In this document: one piece after another, positions 1 to 7,485 of the stretch | Numbering within the stretch: position 1 is the stretch's first letter | Layout: every line of letters begins with the position of its first letter | NCBI GenBank assembly: GCA_002452515.1 | Contig: DKEN01000110.1 | Location: forward strand, 1-9,039 | Direction of reading: 5' to 3' | DNA length: 9,039 bases | Source: Spartobacteria bacterium UBA6821 | GTDB taxonomy: Bacteria > Verrucomicrobiota > Verrucomicrobiia > Chthoniobacterales > UBA6821 | The notes under the pieces: generated by a model | Database searches by the model: none | What the model was told of the DNA's origin: nothing | The model's input: the letters and a program-made list of their open reading frames with translations, nothing else | Program-made: the position numbers and the translations under genes

Positions 1-97
1 CGCTTGCTCCTTGCCAACCAACCCCATGGCACTCGCAAATCGATGGCCACACTATTATTTAAAACGCTCTAAGATCGTCCTCCGCAGACAATTTCAG
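1..97. other. Short non-coding end, no supported feature
   Basis: These 97 bases lie downstream of the small membrane protein on the minus strand. They include an AT-rich patch (about 52-65), but no hairpin with a T-run and no clear promoter. On the minus strand an ATG at 27 opens a frame of nine codons to the window edge; it could be the start of the next gene but has no supporting evidence. Confidence 0.4.
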
Positions 98-529
98 CTA
101 GTTGCCGTGCAACCCGTGGATTCCGAGTGCGGTAAGTGCCCCGAAGAGGAGTGCCCACGGCAGAATGCCCGCACAAATGGCGAGCTGAATCCTGCCAGGT
201 GATTCACCCAAGGCGAGTGCCAACGCTGCGGTTGCCTGCGGGCCGATCGTGATAGGGGCGATCAGTGCAAGCCCCCAGAGGCCGAAGCGATGCCAGATGC
301 GCCAAAAAAGTTTGGCGGGATCAGGACGGGGATTAATTTTTAGCTTTCGGAGAAGCCATTCGCGCATGGGGACACCCGCTAGCAAGACAGCCGTTCCTCC
401 GGCCGAGTAGCCACACCACGCCGCAATTGCGGCAGCCCAGACTGGGGCATGAGCCGCAACTCCTGCGGGGATGGCGCTGACGAAATAGAGAAATCCCAGC
501 GTGAAGGCCGTGACGATTCCGGAGATCAC
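98..529 (-). CDS. Small multidrug-export-like (COG2426/PF06695-type) membrane protein
   Basis: A 143-residue, very hydrophobic protein with probable membrane segments near residues 2-24, 30-53, 84-108 and 113-138. A basic loop (REWLLRKLK, about 56-64) separates the two halves. The N-terminal pattern (GFLYFVSAIPAG, 12-23) and the second-half block (FGLWGLALIAPITIGP, 82-97) resemble the small multidrug-export family, whose members are usually about 150 residues. Transport activity is not demonstrated for most of that family, so the substrate is unknown. The start is GTG at 529. A TAA lies in frame three codons upstream and no other start codon lies between, so the start is well fixed. It begins 19 bp after the carbonic anhydrase stop. 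No ribosome binding site is visible, but a perfect TATAAT lies 5 bp upstream of the GTG. The family call is from remembered patterns and is moderately sure. Confidence 0.75.
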   Translation of the reverse strand: MISGIVTAFTLGFLYFVSAIPAGVAAHAPVWAAAIAAWCGYSAGGTAVLLAGVPMREWLLRKLKINPRPDPAKLFWRIWHRFGLWGLALIAPITIGPQATAALALALGESPGRIQLAICAGILPWALLFGALTALGIHGLHGN

Positions 530-534
530 GGCGG

Positions 535-540
535 ATTATA
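535..540 (-). promoter_or_regulatory. Possible -10 box placed for a leaderless transcript
   Basis: Reading the minus strand, the 19-bp gap after the carbonic anhydrase contains a perfect TATAAT ending 5 bp before the GTG start of the membrane protein. Transcription from such a box would begin at or next to the start codon, giving a leaderless mRNA. This would fit the missing ribosome binding site. No convincing -35 element lies 16-18 bp upstream. A chance match in an AT-rich gap is a real alternative. Confidence 0.25.
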
Positions 541-548
541 GCCAGAAG

Positions 549-1256
549 TTAGAGCCAGTTGACCGAGCCGTTCCCAATATCGTAAATGGCTCCGACGATC
601 TTGAGTTTCCCCTCATGAATCAGCTCGGCTAGCACTGGGCTGGCTTTGAGGCGGCGAACTTCCAGAAGCACCTGTTCGCGTGTGGCTGCGGCGACCAGCG
701 AGGCGGTGTCGGCATTCGGATACTTGGTGCGGGCCAGATCGACGGCGGGACGAAGCGTGCCGACGAGATGAGGTAGCGAGCCGGGAAGCGGTTTGTCGGC
801 TACGGCAGCAGCTATCGCACCGCAATTGGTATGACCCATGACGACAATCAGCGGGACACCGAGATGTTCGGATCCATATTCGAGGCTTGCGACATCATTC
901 ACTTCGGCGGCGACACCTGCCACGCGGCAGACAAAGAGTTCCCCGATTCCGAGATCGAAAATCGCTTCCGGAGGTGTGCGGCTGTCAGCACAGCCGATCA
1001 CCGAGGCAATGGGATACTGCCCGGAGGCGGTGGCGGCGACTTTCGACATCGCATCGTGATGGGCTGTTTGAGCACCAGCACGGAAGCGCTCATTGCCCGC
1101 TTTCAGTGCGGCAAGGGCCGCATCAGGTGTCGCTCGGCGGGGATCATTCGCGCCTGCCTTCTGCGGCGTGACCACGGTAAAAGAAAAATGCACACAGGCA
1201 GGAGTGAGCAAACCCGTCAGTAGGGTAACTGTGAGGAAGAGTGGGCGTAGGTTCAT
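549..1256 (-). CDS. Beta-class carbonic anhydrase, probably exported
   Basis: Zinc enzyme that interconverts CO2 and bicarbonate. In this 235-residue protein the family signature is intact: CADSR at 89-93 (zinc ligand Cys89, Asp91-Arg93 dyad) and GHTNCGA at 141-147 (ligands His142 and Cys145). The upstream ERF motif (56-58) and the C-terminal VGAIYDIGNGSV (221-232) are also typical. The catalytic domain starts near residue 43. Before it is a signal-like N-terminus: Arg4, a hydrophobic stretch at about 6-19, then LTPAC ending at Cys21. The enzyme is therefore predicted to work outside the cytoplasm, either soluble in the periplasm or as a lipoprotein. The lipobox is poor (Thr at -3, Pro at -2), so anchoring is uncertain. 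ATG at 1256 is chosen because it gives the complete signal peptide. No ribosome binding site precedes it. It lies 41 bp after the preceding membrane-protein gene. Confidence 0.93.
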   Translation of the reverse strand: MNLRPLFLTVTLLTGLLTPACVHFSFTVVTPQKAGANDPRRATPDAALAALKAGNERFRAGAQTAHHDAMSKVAATASGQYPIASVIGCADSRTPPEAIFDLGIGELFVCRVAGVAAEVNDVASLEYGSEHLGVPLIVVMGHTNCGAIAAAVADKPLPGSLPHLVGTLRPAVDLARTKYPNADTASLVAAATREQVLLEVRRLKASPVLAELIHEGKLKIVGAIYDIGNGSVNWL

Positions 1257-1273
1257 CGGGAATGGTGTTGTTG

Positions 1274-1285
1274 GGGGTTAACCCC
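1274..1285. repeat. Perfect 12-bp palindrome GGGGTTAACCCC
   Basis: The 41-bp gap between the four-helix membrane protein and the carbonic anhydrase contains this perfect 12-bp inverted repeat, 18 bp upstream of the carbonic anhydrase ATG. With no spacer it would make a poor RNA hairpin and has no T-run, so it is not a terminator. A protein-binding half-site pair is possible but nothing supports a specific regulator. Confidence 0.3.
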
Positions 1286-1297
1286 AGATCCTTAGTA

Positions 1298-1777
1298 TCA
1301 GGAGTCGCGGCTCGCCAGCTTTTTTGCAAAACGATTGGCGTTGAATAAGGCGATCAGGCCTATGAGCGATTGAATAAAGCTCTTTCCAATCTGCGGGAGA
1401 AATGGGAGTTGAAGCACCTCGTTAGCTGCCGGATGTGTGGTGGTATTAGCGAACAGGGCCGCCACAGTCATGACTACCGAACCAATGCCAAGGGCAAAAA
1501 AATTCAGCCCCAGATACACAAAGGCGAACGCATACAGATCTTGACGCGTGAGTCCACCAAGGGGAACCGTCACATCATCGTTCTGGGTGGCAAGTCGGGC
1601 AATGGGCTCTGCAAATATCCAGCACGCCAGAACTAAAACGATATTGTAGATTAAATAAAATGGTGTCGTCCAGTGATGGGCTTGGAACAACATCGGCGCC
1701 TGCCAGCCTAGAGACTGTACAGCCCACTGAAGGGCGAGCAGACGGAGAAAAACGACGATGATGCTGCGGAGGGGCAT
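1298..1777 (-). CDS. Unrecognised four-helix integral membrane protein
   Basis: I do not recognise the family. The 159-residue product has four likely membrane segments at about 5-22, 38-57, 81-109 and 133-147. A short polar loop (about 62-80) separates segments 2 and 3, and a longer polar loop (about 110-130, NTTTHPAANE at 111-120) separates 3 and 4. The C-terminus is basic (FAKKLASRD, 150-158), which suggests it faces the cytoplasm. No enzymatic motif, cysteine pair or nucleotide-binding signature is seen. The ATG at 1777 lies 26 bp after the topoisomerase stop in the same direction, so the gene is probably transcribed with it. There is no ribosome binding site; the start is directly preceded by ATCC. 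The overlapping frames here are less convincing because this frame gives the coherent hydrophobic pattern and the regular spacing to both neighbours. Confidence 0.68.
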   Translation of the reverse strand: MPLRSIIVVFLRLLALQWAVQSLGWQAPMLFQAHHWTTPFYLIYNIVLVLACWIFAEPIARLATQNDDVTVPLGGLTRQDLYAFAFVYLGLNFFALGIGSVVMTVAALFANTTTHPAANEVLQLPFLPQIGKSFIQSLIGLIALFNANRFAKKLASRDS

Positions 1778-1803
1778 GGATGTTGCCCGAGAAGGGAAGT
1801 TCT

Positions 1804-4434
1804 CTAGGCTGCCGCAGGTTGTGACGCTTTCCCCGGCTTAGCAACTTTTTTCGAGCTCTTTGCCGGAGCTTTTTTGCTCTTCTCGACGGTGGCGGCAACG
1901 GCCTCCGTGGTCAGATTCGGCTTCACCGGTTTGCCGAATTTACCGCGTGCCGTCTTGGCCTCTCCTTCCTTGCGCGGTTCAAATTCAAAGCCGACCTTCT
2001 TTCCTTCCAGCTTGAGGTAGGCGGCAAATTTGCGTCCCTTCTTGGAAACGAATCCTGCGATGAGATCGGTCTTGCCGGTCTCGGCGATTTTCACCACCTG
2101 CTCGCGCGGAATGGCGCGTTGAAGGATGGTTTTGCCCATGCGGAAGTCGCAGGTTTTCTCCGATCCGATCGACTGATCGCAGACAAAGCTGGTGGTCCCG
2201 TCACGGATTTTTCCTTTCTTGCAGACGGGGCAGTCGGCGATGACTTCCGCATTGCGGAGCGCCTCCTCGGCGGCGGGATCTCCCTCACGCTCTCCAAAGA
2301 CGAAACGGAGTTTGAACTCGGGGTCGAATTCCAATTCAGCGGCGAATGGTTTACCGAAGCGGCTGCGGAATCCTTCCAGCGGGCCGACGGTTTTCTTCGT
2401 CAGCAGTTCGGTGATCTCGGAGCGGTCAAGCGGGCGGCTGGCCAGCGACTTCCAGAGGCTCAGATCGCAGCTGCGGCACTTGAACTGGCGCACGGTCTCC
2501 TTGAAAGGCCCTTTGCCGCATTTCGGACAGGTGATCTCGAGATCGGGAAAGGCCCCCTCGGAATCATCGGTGAAGCCTTGCGCTTTGGAGACAATGTCGC
2601 GGGTGAAGAGGCGGATTTCCTCCATGAACTCGGGACGGTTGAATTCACCCGCCTCCATCCGCTTGAGTTTGAACTCCCAGTCGCCGGTAAGTTCGGGCGA
2701 GGTGAGCGCTGCCACGCCCATGTGACGCAGCAAATTGACCAGTGCAATCCCCTTGCTGGTGGCGGAGAGATCGCGGCCGTCGCGCAGGACATAACCATCT
2801 CCAAGGAGTCCCTCGATGATCGCGGCGCGGGTTGCGGGAGTGCCGAGGCCTCGCTGGCTCATCGCCTCGCGGAGCTCCTCGTCCTCGACAAGCTTCCCTG
2901 CCCCTTCCATGGCGCTCAGGAGGGTGGCTTCGTTGAAGCGGGCCGGGGGACGGGTTTGAGCCTCGCGGACTTCGACGGAATCGGTGCGGGCCGGTTCCAA
3001 CTGGTTAGCTGCTCCTGCTGTTACTCCCGATACTGGGACGAGGGTTTTGGCATCGTCCTCACCGGCGAGCTGCTTGCCATAAACGGCGAGCCATCCGGGG
3101 TCGGTCAGGACTTTCCCCTCGCTCTTGAAGGGCTCTCCCTCGACACGGGTGATTCGGGTGGTGACATCAAAACGGGCCGGAGGATAGAAGACGGCGATGA
3201 AGCGCTGGGCGACCATCTGGAAGAGCTTGGCTTCCGTCTCGTCCAGTCCTGCGACCGAAGCACCGGTCGGGATGATGGCATGGTGATCGGAGACCTTGGC
3301 GTTGTTGAATACCTTGCCGGTCTTGATCACCCAGTCGTTCTTGAGGGCGATCTCGGCATGACCGCGCAGGGAAGTGTCCTCAAAGCTCTTAAAAGCAGCT
3401 TTCACCGCCGGGAGATTGTCCTCGGGGAGATACCGGGAATCGGTTCGCGGATAGGTGAGCACTTTGTGGTGCTCGTAGAGGCGCTGGGCCAGCTGGAGCG
3501 TACGCTTGGCACTGAAGCCGAAGCGGCCGTTGGCCTCCCGTTGCAGGGTGGTCAGATCGTACAGGAGCGGCGATGCCTGGCTGGTCGACTTTTTTGTTTC
3601 CTCGATGATGCCCGGCTTTCCAAGGCACTTGGTGCGGATGGTCTCGGCGCGTTCGAGATCCCAGAGGCGTTCTGGTTTGGCGATCTCCTCCCCCTCGTTC
3701 TTTTTGAAACCCTCATCAAACCAGCGGCCACCGTAGGTGCCAGCGGCGACGGAAAACTCGGCATGCACCTCGAAGTAGGTCTTGGGGACGAAAGCTTTGA
3801 TCTTCTCCTCGCGCTCCACCAGGATCGCGAGCGTCGGTGTCTGAACGCGGCCCACGGGAGTGAGCTGGAATCCTCCCTGTCCGGAGTTCACGGCCGTCAG
3901 GGCGCGGGTGCTGTTGATCCCGACAAGCCAGTCGCTCTCGGAGCGGCAGACAGCCGCCTCGGCCAGCGGCTTCATCTCGACTTCATCTCGCAGGTGGGCA
4001 AATCCTTCGCGGATGGCCCCCTGGGTCATCGACTGAAGCCAGAGCCTCTTCACCGGCTTCTTGGAGCCGAGCAACTGAATGATGTTGTGAAAAATGAGTT
4101 CGCCTTCACGGCCCGCATCGCAGGCGTTGATGATGGCGGTGACATCGGGACGCTTCAGCAGTTTCTTGACCACGCCGAGACGGTCGGCGGAACGGGCGAT
4201 CGGCTGCAGCTCAAATTCCTCCGGAATAATCGGCAGGGCATCGAGCTTCCAGGAGAGGCCGCGGCCTCCGGTCATTTTATTGGGCAGGCAGAGTTCGACC
4301 AGATGACCGACGGCTGACGTGATGATGTAGTCATCGACTTCAAAGAACTCGGCCCGTGCGGCCTTCCCCCCAAGCGCGCGGGCGAGGTCAGCGGCGACGC
4401 TCGGCTTTTCAGCGATGACGAGGGTTTTGGACAT
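1804..4434 (-). CDS. topB: Type IA DNA topoisomerase (topoisomerase III type) with two zinc ribbons and a basic tail
   Basis: Relaxes or decatenates DNA by passing a strand through a tyrosine-linked single-strand break. In 876 residues: a TOPRIM domain at about 1-135 with the conserved glutamate (IAEKPSVA, Glu9) and the acidic metal motif DAGREGE (106-112); the GRVQTPT block (195-201); the catalytic tyrosine Tyr328 in YPRTDS; SDHHAIIPT (382-390); and SQRGLGTPATRAAI (526-539). The DAGREGE form, rather than the DPDREGE of TopA, points to topoisomerase III. Two four-cysteine zinc ribbons follow (Cys636, 639, 653, 656 and Cys735, 738, 752, 762), each with a topoisomerase C-terminal repeat-like block. 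The last about 35 residues are Lys/Ala/Ser/Pro-rich, like histone H1. At 876 residues it exceeds typical TopB (about 650-730). It starts 15 bp after dprA and is probably co-transcribed with it. It may be a main relaxing topoisomerase rather than a specialised one. Confidence 0.94.
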   Translation of the reverse strand: MSKTLVIAEKPSVAADLARALGGKAARAEFFEVDDYIITSAVGHLVELCLPNKMTGGRGLSWKLDALPIIPEEFELQPIARSADRLGVVKKLLKRPDVTAIINACDAGREGELIFHNIIQLLGSKKPVKRLWLQSMTQGAIREGFAHLRDEVEMKPLAEAAVCRSESDWLVGINSTRALTAVNSGQGGFQLTPVGRVQTPTLAILVEREEKIKAFVPKTYFEVHAEFSVAAGTYGGRWFDEGFKKNEGEEIAKPERLWDLERAETIRTKCLGKPGIIEETKKSTSQASPLLYDLTTLQREANGRFGFSAKRTLQLAQRLYEHHKVLTYPRTDSRYLPEDNLPAVKAAFKSFEDTSLRGHAEIALKNDWVIKTGKVFNNAKVSDHHAIIPTGASVAGLDETEAKLFQMVAQRFIAVFYPPARFDVTTRITRVEGEPFKSEGKVLTDPGWLAVYGKQLAGEDDAKTLVPVSGVTAGAANQLEPARTDSVEVREAQTRPPARFNEATLLSAMEGAGKLVEDEELREAMSQRGLGTPATRAAIIEGLLGDGYVLRDGRDLSATSKGIALVNLLRHMGVAALTSPELTGDWEFKLKRMEAGEFNRPEFMEEIRLFTRDIVSKAQGFTDDSEGAFPDLEITCPKCGKGPFKETVRQFKCRSCDLSLWKSLASRPLDRSEITELLTKKTVGPLEGFRSRFGKPFAAELEFDPEFKLRFVFGEREGDPAAEEALRNAEVIADCPVCKKGKIRDGTTSFVCDQSIGSEKTCDFRMGKTILQRAIPREQVVKIAETGKTDLIAGFVSKKGRKFAAYLKLEGKKVGFEFEPRKEGEAKTARGKFGKPVKPNLTTEAVAATVEKSKKAPAKSSKKVAKPGKASQPAAA

Positions 4435-4449
4435 GGAAAAATTGTAAGA

Positions 4450-5547
4450 TCAGATCAGTTTGACGAACCTGCTGCCCGGAAGAGTACGGATATGGCGGCC
4501 AAGTTCTAGGGCGAGCAACCTAGAAGAGACTGTGGCAACAGGCAAACCGGATTTCGCAACAATCGCATCCATAGGGGTTGGATCATCGCCAATTGCCTCA
4601 TAGACAAGGAGATCCTCTGATGACAAATCAATCCTTGGACGGCTGCTTTGAAGCTCCGGCGGGTTGGCAAAAAGAAGAGGCAGGTCAGAAAGGATGTCTC
4701 CAGCATCAATGACCAGCTTGGCTCCCTGCTGAATCAGGCGGTTGGATCCCAGGGTGCCAGGCTGGTCGATTCGGCCCGGCACCGCATAGAGGGAACGCCC
4801 CTGCTCCCCAGCCTCCCTGGCGCTGATCAGGGCACCGCTGTTGAGACCCGCTTCCACCACGAGCAGTCCAAAGGAACAGCCGCTGATGATCCGGTTCCGT
4901 TTGGGAAAGGTCTGCTTGGTCGGGGTCATCGCCATGGGAAATTCGCTCAGGACGGCACCCGAGCCGGAGGCGATTTTTTCAGCAAGCGGTATGTTTTCCT
5001 CGGGATAGATTGCGGCCAGTCCACTGCCGAGAATGGCGACGGTGCGTCCGTTGGCAGCCAAGGCAGCCTGATGGGCGGCTGTATCAATGCCCCGTGCCAA
5101 ACCGCTGTAGATCGTCAGGCCTGAATAGGCGAGTTGATAGCCGAGCTTCTTGGCCGATTCCGCGGCATAGTGACTGGCCCTTCGTGTGCCGACAATCCCG
5201 ATGCCGTTCTGGTGATCCCGTTCCTCAAGTTTCCCAAGAATATAGAGGACGATGGGGGGATCGTGGATTTCCTTCAGAAGAACCGGGTATTCGCTGTCGG
5301 CTTGGGTCAGCACGCGCGCCCCGGCTTGTTCCACCAGGGCGAGTTCCTTGTCGAGATCGGCATGATCGCTCCAGCTTGTGATGATGGAGGAGACCTCGGG
5401 GCCGACTCCCTCGACGCCGCGAAGATCGGAACCCTTGGCTACCAAAATAGCGGAGAGGGTGCCGAAACGTTCCGTGAGTCGGCGAACACGAACGGGACCG
5501 ACCTGCGGAAGCAGGTTAAGCACGATGGCTGCTTCCGTGTCGTTCAT
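4450..5547 (-). CDS. dprA: DNA-processing protein DprA (Smf)
   Basis: DprA protects incoming single-stranded DNA and loads RecA during natural transformation; it is also found in many bacteria not known to be competent. The 365-residue protein has the full layout. A helix-hairpin-helix/SAM-like N-terminal region spans about 8-60 (LPQVGPVRVRRL, GVEGVGPEV). The Rossmann-like DNA-binding core spans about 85-290 and carries GIVGTRRAS (117-125), SGLARGIDTAAH (148-159), FPKRNRIISG (214-223) and VVEAGLNSGALIS (230-242). A C-terminal winged helix spans about 308-362 (EDLLVYEAIG, ending LPGSRFVKL). All conserved core motifs are present, so the gene looks functional. The ATG at 5547 is 27 bp downstream of the acetyltransferase stop, and the topoisomerase begins 15 bp after its own stop. 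Only a weak GGGA lies upstream, about 8 bp from the ATG. Confidence 0.95.
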   Translation of the reverse strand: MNDTEAAIVLNLLPQVGPVRVRRLTERFGTLSAILVAKGSDLRGVEGVGPEVSSIITSWSDHADLDKELALVEQAGARVLTQADSEYPVLLKEIHDPPIVLYILGKLEERDHQNGIGIVGTRRASHYAAESAKKLGYQLAYSGLTIYSGLARGIDTAAHQAALAANGRTVAILGSGLAAIYPEENIPLAEKIASGSGAVLSEFPMAMTPTKQTFPKRNRIISGCSFGLLVVEAGLNSGALISAREAGEQGRSLYAVPGRIDQPGTLGSNRLIQQGAKLVIDAGDILSDLPLLFANPPELQSSRPRIDLSSEDLLVYEAIGDDPTPMDAIVAKSGLPVATVSSRLLALELGRHIRTLPGSRFVKLI

Positions 5548-5574
5548 GTGTTGAATCCCGCGGGGTTCGATGCC

Positions 5575-6267
5575 TCAGTGAGGATCGAGCTCCTTAAGCA
5601 CGGTAGTCAGATACACGGGCTCGGGATGGGATTTGCGATATTTCGTTATTTCACGCCGCTCCAGCACCTGAAAACCATAACGCTCGAAGAGCTTGGCTCC
5701 GCGCCGGGATTCAAAGGTGACCACCTGGCCGTAGACCTGCCTGACCCCCTTGCTGCGAAGATGATCGAGATAGCTGTTCATGAGCTTCCCGGTACTGGCC
5801 AACCCTTGGGCCTCGGGAAGCATATTAAAGTGGAAATGAGCGCAGCGGCGCGGAGTCGTCGGAACTTCCTTCCAAGAGTTACGCAGAATCCAGCCAATGA
5901 AATCGCGCGTTGGCTTGTTGTAAAAGGGATACTTCGCCATGCCACGTGCAAACAGGGCAAGATTGTTGAAGAAATTGAAGAGCTGCTGGCGGAGCGGGCG
6001 ATAGGAGCCGAGCAGATAGCCCTTCACGATGCCATCCTGTTCCAGGACAAACGATGATTCCGGCTCGATATCCGTGTAGTAACGAGTCAGGTAATCGGCA
6101 AAGAGCTCGCGATCTTGAAAAACAGGATCAATCGCCTTGCCCAAAAATCCGGTTTCGCAGCAAAGGTAACGCACAGCTTCCCTGTCCCGCGGTTCATAGC
6201 GGCGGATGATGGTGCCGGGGACAGCCTCGGGCAGTGAAGGAGAAGAGGCTGTGGACACGGATGACAC
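5575..6267 (-). CDS. GNAT-family N-acetyltransferase
   Basis: Predicted acetyl-CoA-dependent acyltransferase, 230 residues from the chosen GTG. The fold signature begins at IIRRYEPRDREAVRYLC (20-36). Beta-strand 4 plus the acetyl-CoA loop correspond to FHFNMLPEAQGLASTGKLM (145-163), where QGLASTG replaces the usual R/QxxGxG/A and is somewhat degenerate. The C-terminal part has the typical VTFESRRGAKLFERYGF block (183-199). The substrate cannot be told from sequence. The frame stays open up to an ATG at 6339, but that start would overlap the glycosyltransferase by 71 bp. GTG at 6267 follows the glycosyltransferase TAG after one base, giving tight translational coupling. A second GTG at 6258 is preceded by TCC, like several starts here, and is an equally good choice. 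Coupling suggests that the two enzymes act together, perhaps on a surface glycan; that is inference. Confidence 0.82.
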   Translation of the reverse strand: MSSVSTASSPSLPEAVPGTIIRRYEPRDREAVRYLCCETGFLGKAIDPVFQDRELFADYLTRYYTDIEPESSFVLEQDGIVKGYLLGSYRPLRQQLFNFFNNLALFARGMAKYPFYNKPTRDFIGWILRNSWKEVPTTPRRCAHFHFNMLPEAQGLASTGKLMNSYLDHLRSKGVRQVYGQVVTFESRRGAKLFERYGFQVLERREITKYRKSHPEPVYLTTVLKELDPH

Positions 6268-6268
6268 T

Positions 6269-7435
6269 CTATGGGTTGTACGAGGCGATGACCTCGCGGT
6301 AAATCGCAAACAGACGCCCGAACACAGCTTTCCAGTCATAACGGCTGCCGACAGAGGAAGCGGCGAGGAGTCCCGAGGCCGCCAGATCGCCGTTTGCCAC
6401 CGTTCGGATCGCCCCGGCTAGGGCGTCCCCATCATCCTCCACCGACCAGTTGTGCAGGCCGCTGAAGATAATGTTGTCCATGTAGCTGCCTCGAATCCCC
6501 ACCACTTGCGTGCCGCAAGCCTGACTCTCGAGTGTGACGAGGCCAAAGGTCTCTTTCACGCCGGGATGGACGAAGAGATCGGCGGCGCGGTAAATGTCCG
6601 CCAACTCCGCGGCACTGCTGCAATAGCGGGTCCAGCTGACGGCGCCTGTTTCCTCCTGAAGCCGTTGCAGGGCACCGCGCAACATTCCATCCCCCACCAC
6701 AGCAAGGTGAAAACGCCCCGGCTGAAGCTCATGCAGTTTGGCAAAGGCTTCCAAGAGACGACGGACATTTTTATCGGGATTGAGTCTCCCGACATAGAGC
6801 AGCACCTGTCGATCTAAAGGCCATCCAAGGCGTTTGCGCGCAGCCGCACCACGAGCTGCATCTGGATAAAAAATGGCAGTGTCGACACCGAGCTCCAGAG
6901 TCTCGACATTTTCCAGTCCCCAGGTGCGGAGCAGCTCGGCGAGGCCGGCACTTGGTACAAGTGTCCGCTCAAAGCGGTTGTAGAGGGAGTCGACATAGCG
7001 CTGGCCGATTTCCTCGGCGATCATCACCGAGATCGAGCCGAAATACTTCGCCACGGATCGCAGTACGGCGTCGGGGAAGTGGGAGTGATAGAACCCGACA
7101 ACAGGAATGCCAAGCGCGCGCCCCGAAGCGATAGCCTTCCAAGCTACCTGATACGGGTCGCCGGACTCAATCAGGTCGGGCTTTTCACGCTCCAGAGCCT
7201 CCTCGACGAGGTTCAGGTTGAGCAGGACACGGTAGCGCGCGTTGCGCGAGACCAGCGGTGATTCGATGGTGTAAATCGTGCGCAGTCCTTCGATACGACG
7301 CGCGGTTTTTTCTCCCGGAACGATCAGCACATGTCGGTCGCCCGCCGCCGCGAGGTGGGACGCCTTTTCCGCGACATACCGCCTCACTCCCCCGCTATAG
7401 GGAGAGTAAAACTGGGTAAGATCGCAGATGGTCAC
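6269..7435 (-). CDS. GT4-family glycosyltransferase (GT-B fold)
   Basis: Transfers a sugar from a nucleotide-sugar donor with retention of configuration, acting in the cytoplasm on a lipid or glycan acceptor. The 388-residue length is normal for GT4. The N-terminal acceptor domain opens with the glycine-rich FYSPYSGGVRRYV (9-21) and carries FYHSHFPD (115-122). The donor domain carries LYVGRLNPDKN (213-223, Arg217 and Lys222 expected to bind phosphates), VVGDG (246-250) and the EX7E motif, with Glu295 and Glu303 in HPGVKETFGLVTLESQACG. The acceptor and sugar are not identifiable; envelope polysaccharide or glycolipid synthesis is likely. The start is GTG at 7435, preceded by a pyrimidine-rich run ending TTCC rather than a ribosome binding site. 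It is the first gene of the tightly packed run extending left, and its stop is one base from the acetyltransferase start. Confidence 0.9.
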   Translation of the reverse strand: MTICDLTQFYSPYSGGVRRYVAEKASHLAAAGDRHVLIVPGEKTARRIEGLRTIYTIESPLVSRNARYRVLLNLNLVEEALEREKPDLIESGDPYQVAWKAIASGRALGIPVVGFYHSHFPDAVLRSVAKYFGSISVMIAEEIGQRYVDSLYNRFERTLVPSAGLAELLRTWGLENVETLELGVDTAIFYPDAARGAAARKRLGWPLDRQVLLYVGRLNPDKNVRRLLEAFAKLHELQPGRFHLAVVGDGMLRGALQRLQEETGAVSWTRYCSSAAELADIYRAADLFVHPGVKETFGLVTLESQACGTQVVGIRGSYMDNIIFSGLHNWSVEDDGDALAGAIRTVANGDLAASGLLAASSVGSRYDWKAVFGRLFAIYREVIASYNP

Positions 7436-7443
7436 GGAAGAGG

Positions 7444-7478
7444 AAGAGAAGGCTGAAGCCTAAAAGCTGAACTTTGAA
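7444..7478 (-). repeat. Heptad repeat array, TTCANNN units, before the glycosyltransferase
   Basis: Read on the minus strand, five consecutive 7-bp units run without interruption: TTCAAAG, TTCAGCT, TTTAGGC, TTCAGCC, TTCTCTT. Three begin TTCA and the others TTTA or TTCT. The array ends 8 bp before the glycosyltransferase GTG, so it forms the pyrimidine-rich leader. One part can fold as AGGC-TTCA-GCCT. A matching array in the opposite orientation lies 33 bp away at 7512-7539. Confidence 0.6.
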
Positions 7479-7485
7479 TAAAGAA

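Noticed and set aside
1..27. Possible start of another minus-strand gene (ATG at 27)
   Set aside because: Only nine codons are inside the window, with no ribosome binding site or recognisable sequence, so it cannot be supported.
11..202. A 63-codon plus-strand ORF at the left end
   Set aside because: It starts at TTG, overlaps the well-supported membrane-protein gene on the other strand, and its product shows no motif.
2119..4317. A 732-codon plus-strand ORF opposite the topoisomerase gene
   Set aside because: Its codon boundaries coincide with those of the topoisomerase, so it stays open merely because the sense gene avoids TTA, CTA and TCA codons, as expected at high GC. The translation shows no domain, while the minus-strand frame has every topoisomerase motif.
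5553..5573. tRNA T-arm-like sequence GGGTTCGATGCC before dprA
   Set aside because: The surrounding bases do not form an acceptor, D or anticodon arm, and the stem pairs poorly. It lies in a 27-bp gap, so it is a chance resemblance.
5134..6057. A 307-codon plus-strand ORF opposite dprA and the acetyltransferase
   Set aside because: dprA and the acetyltransferase share one minus-strand frame and this ORF is in the complementary register. It crosses both genes and their gap and has no recognisable protein features.
6268..6339. Longer acetyltransferase start at ATG 6339
   Set aside because: It would overlap the glycosyltransferase by 71 bp and adds 24 residues with no match to the GNAT fold; GTG at 6267 or 6258 fits better.
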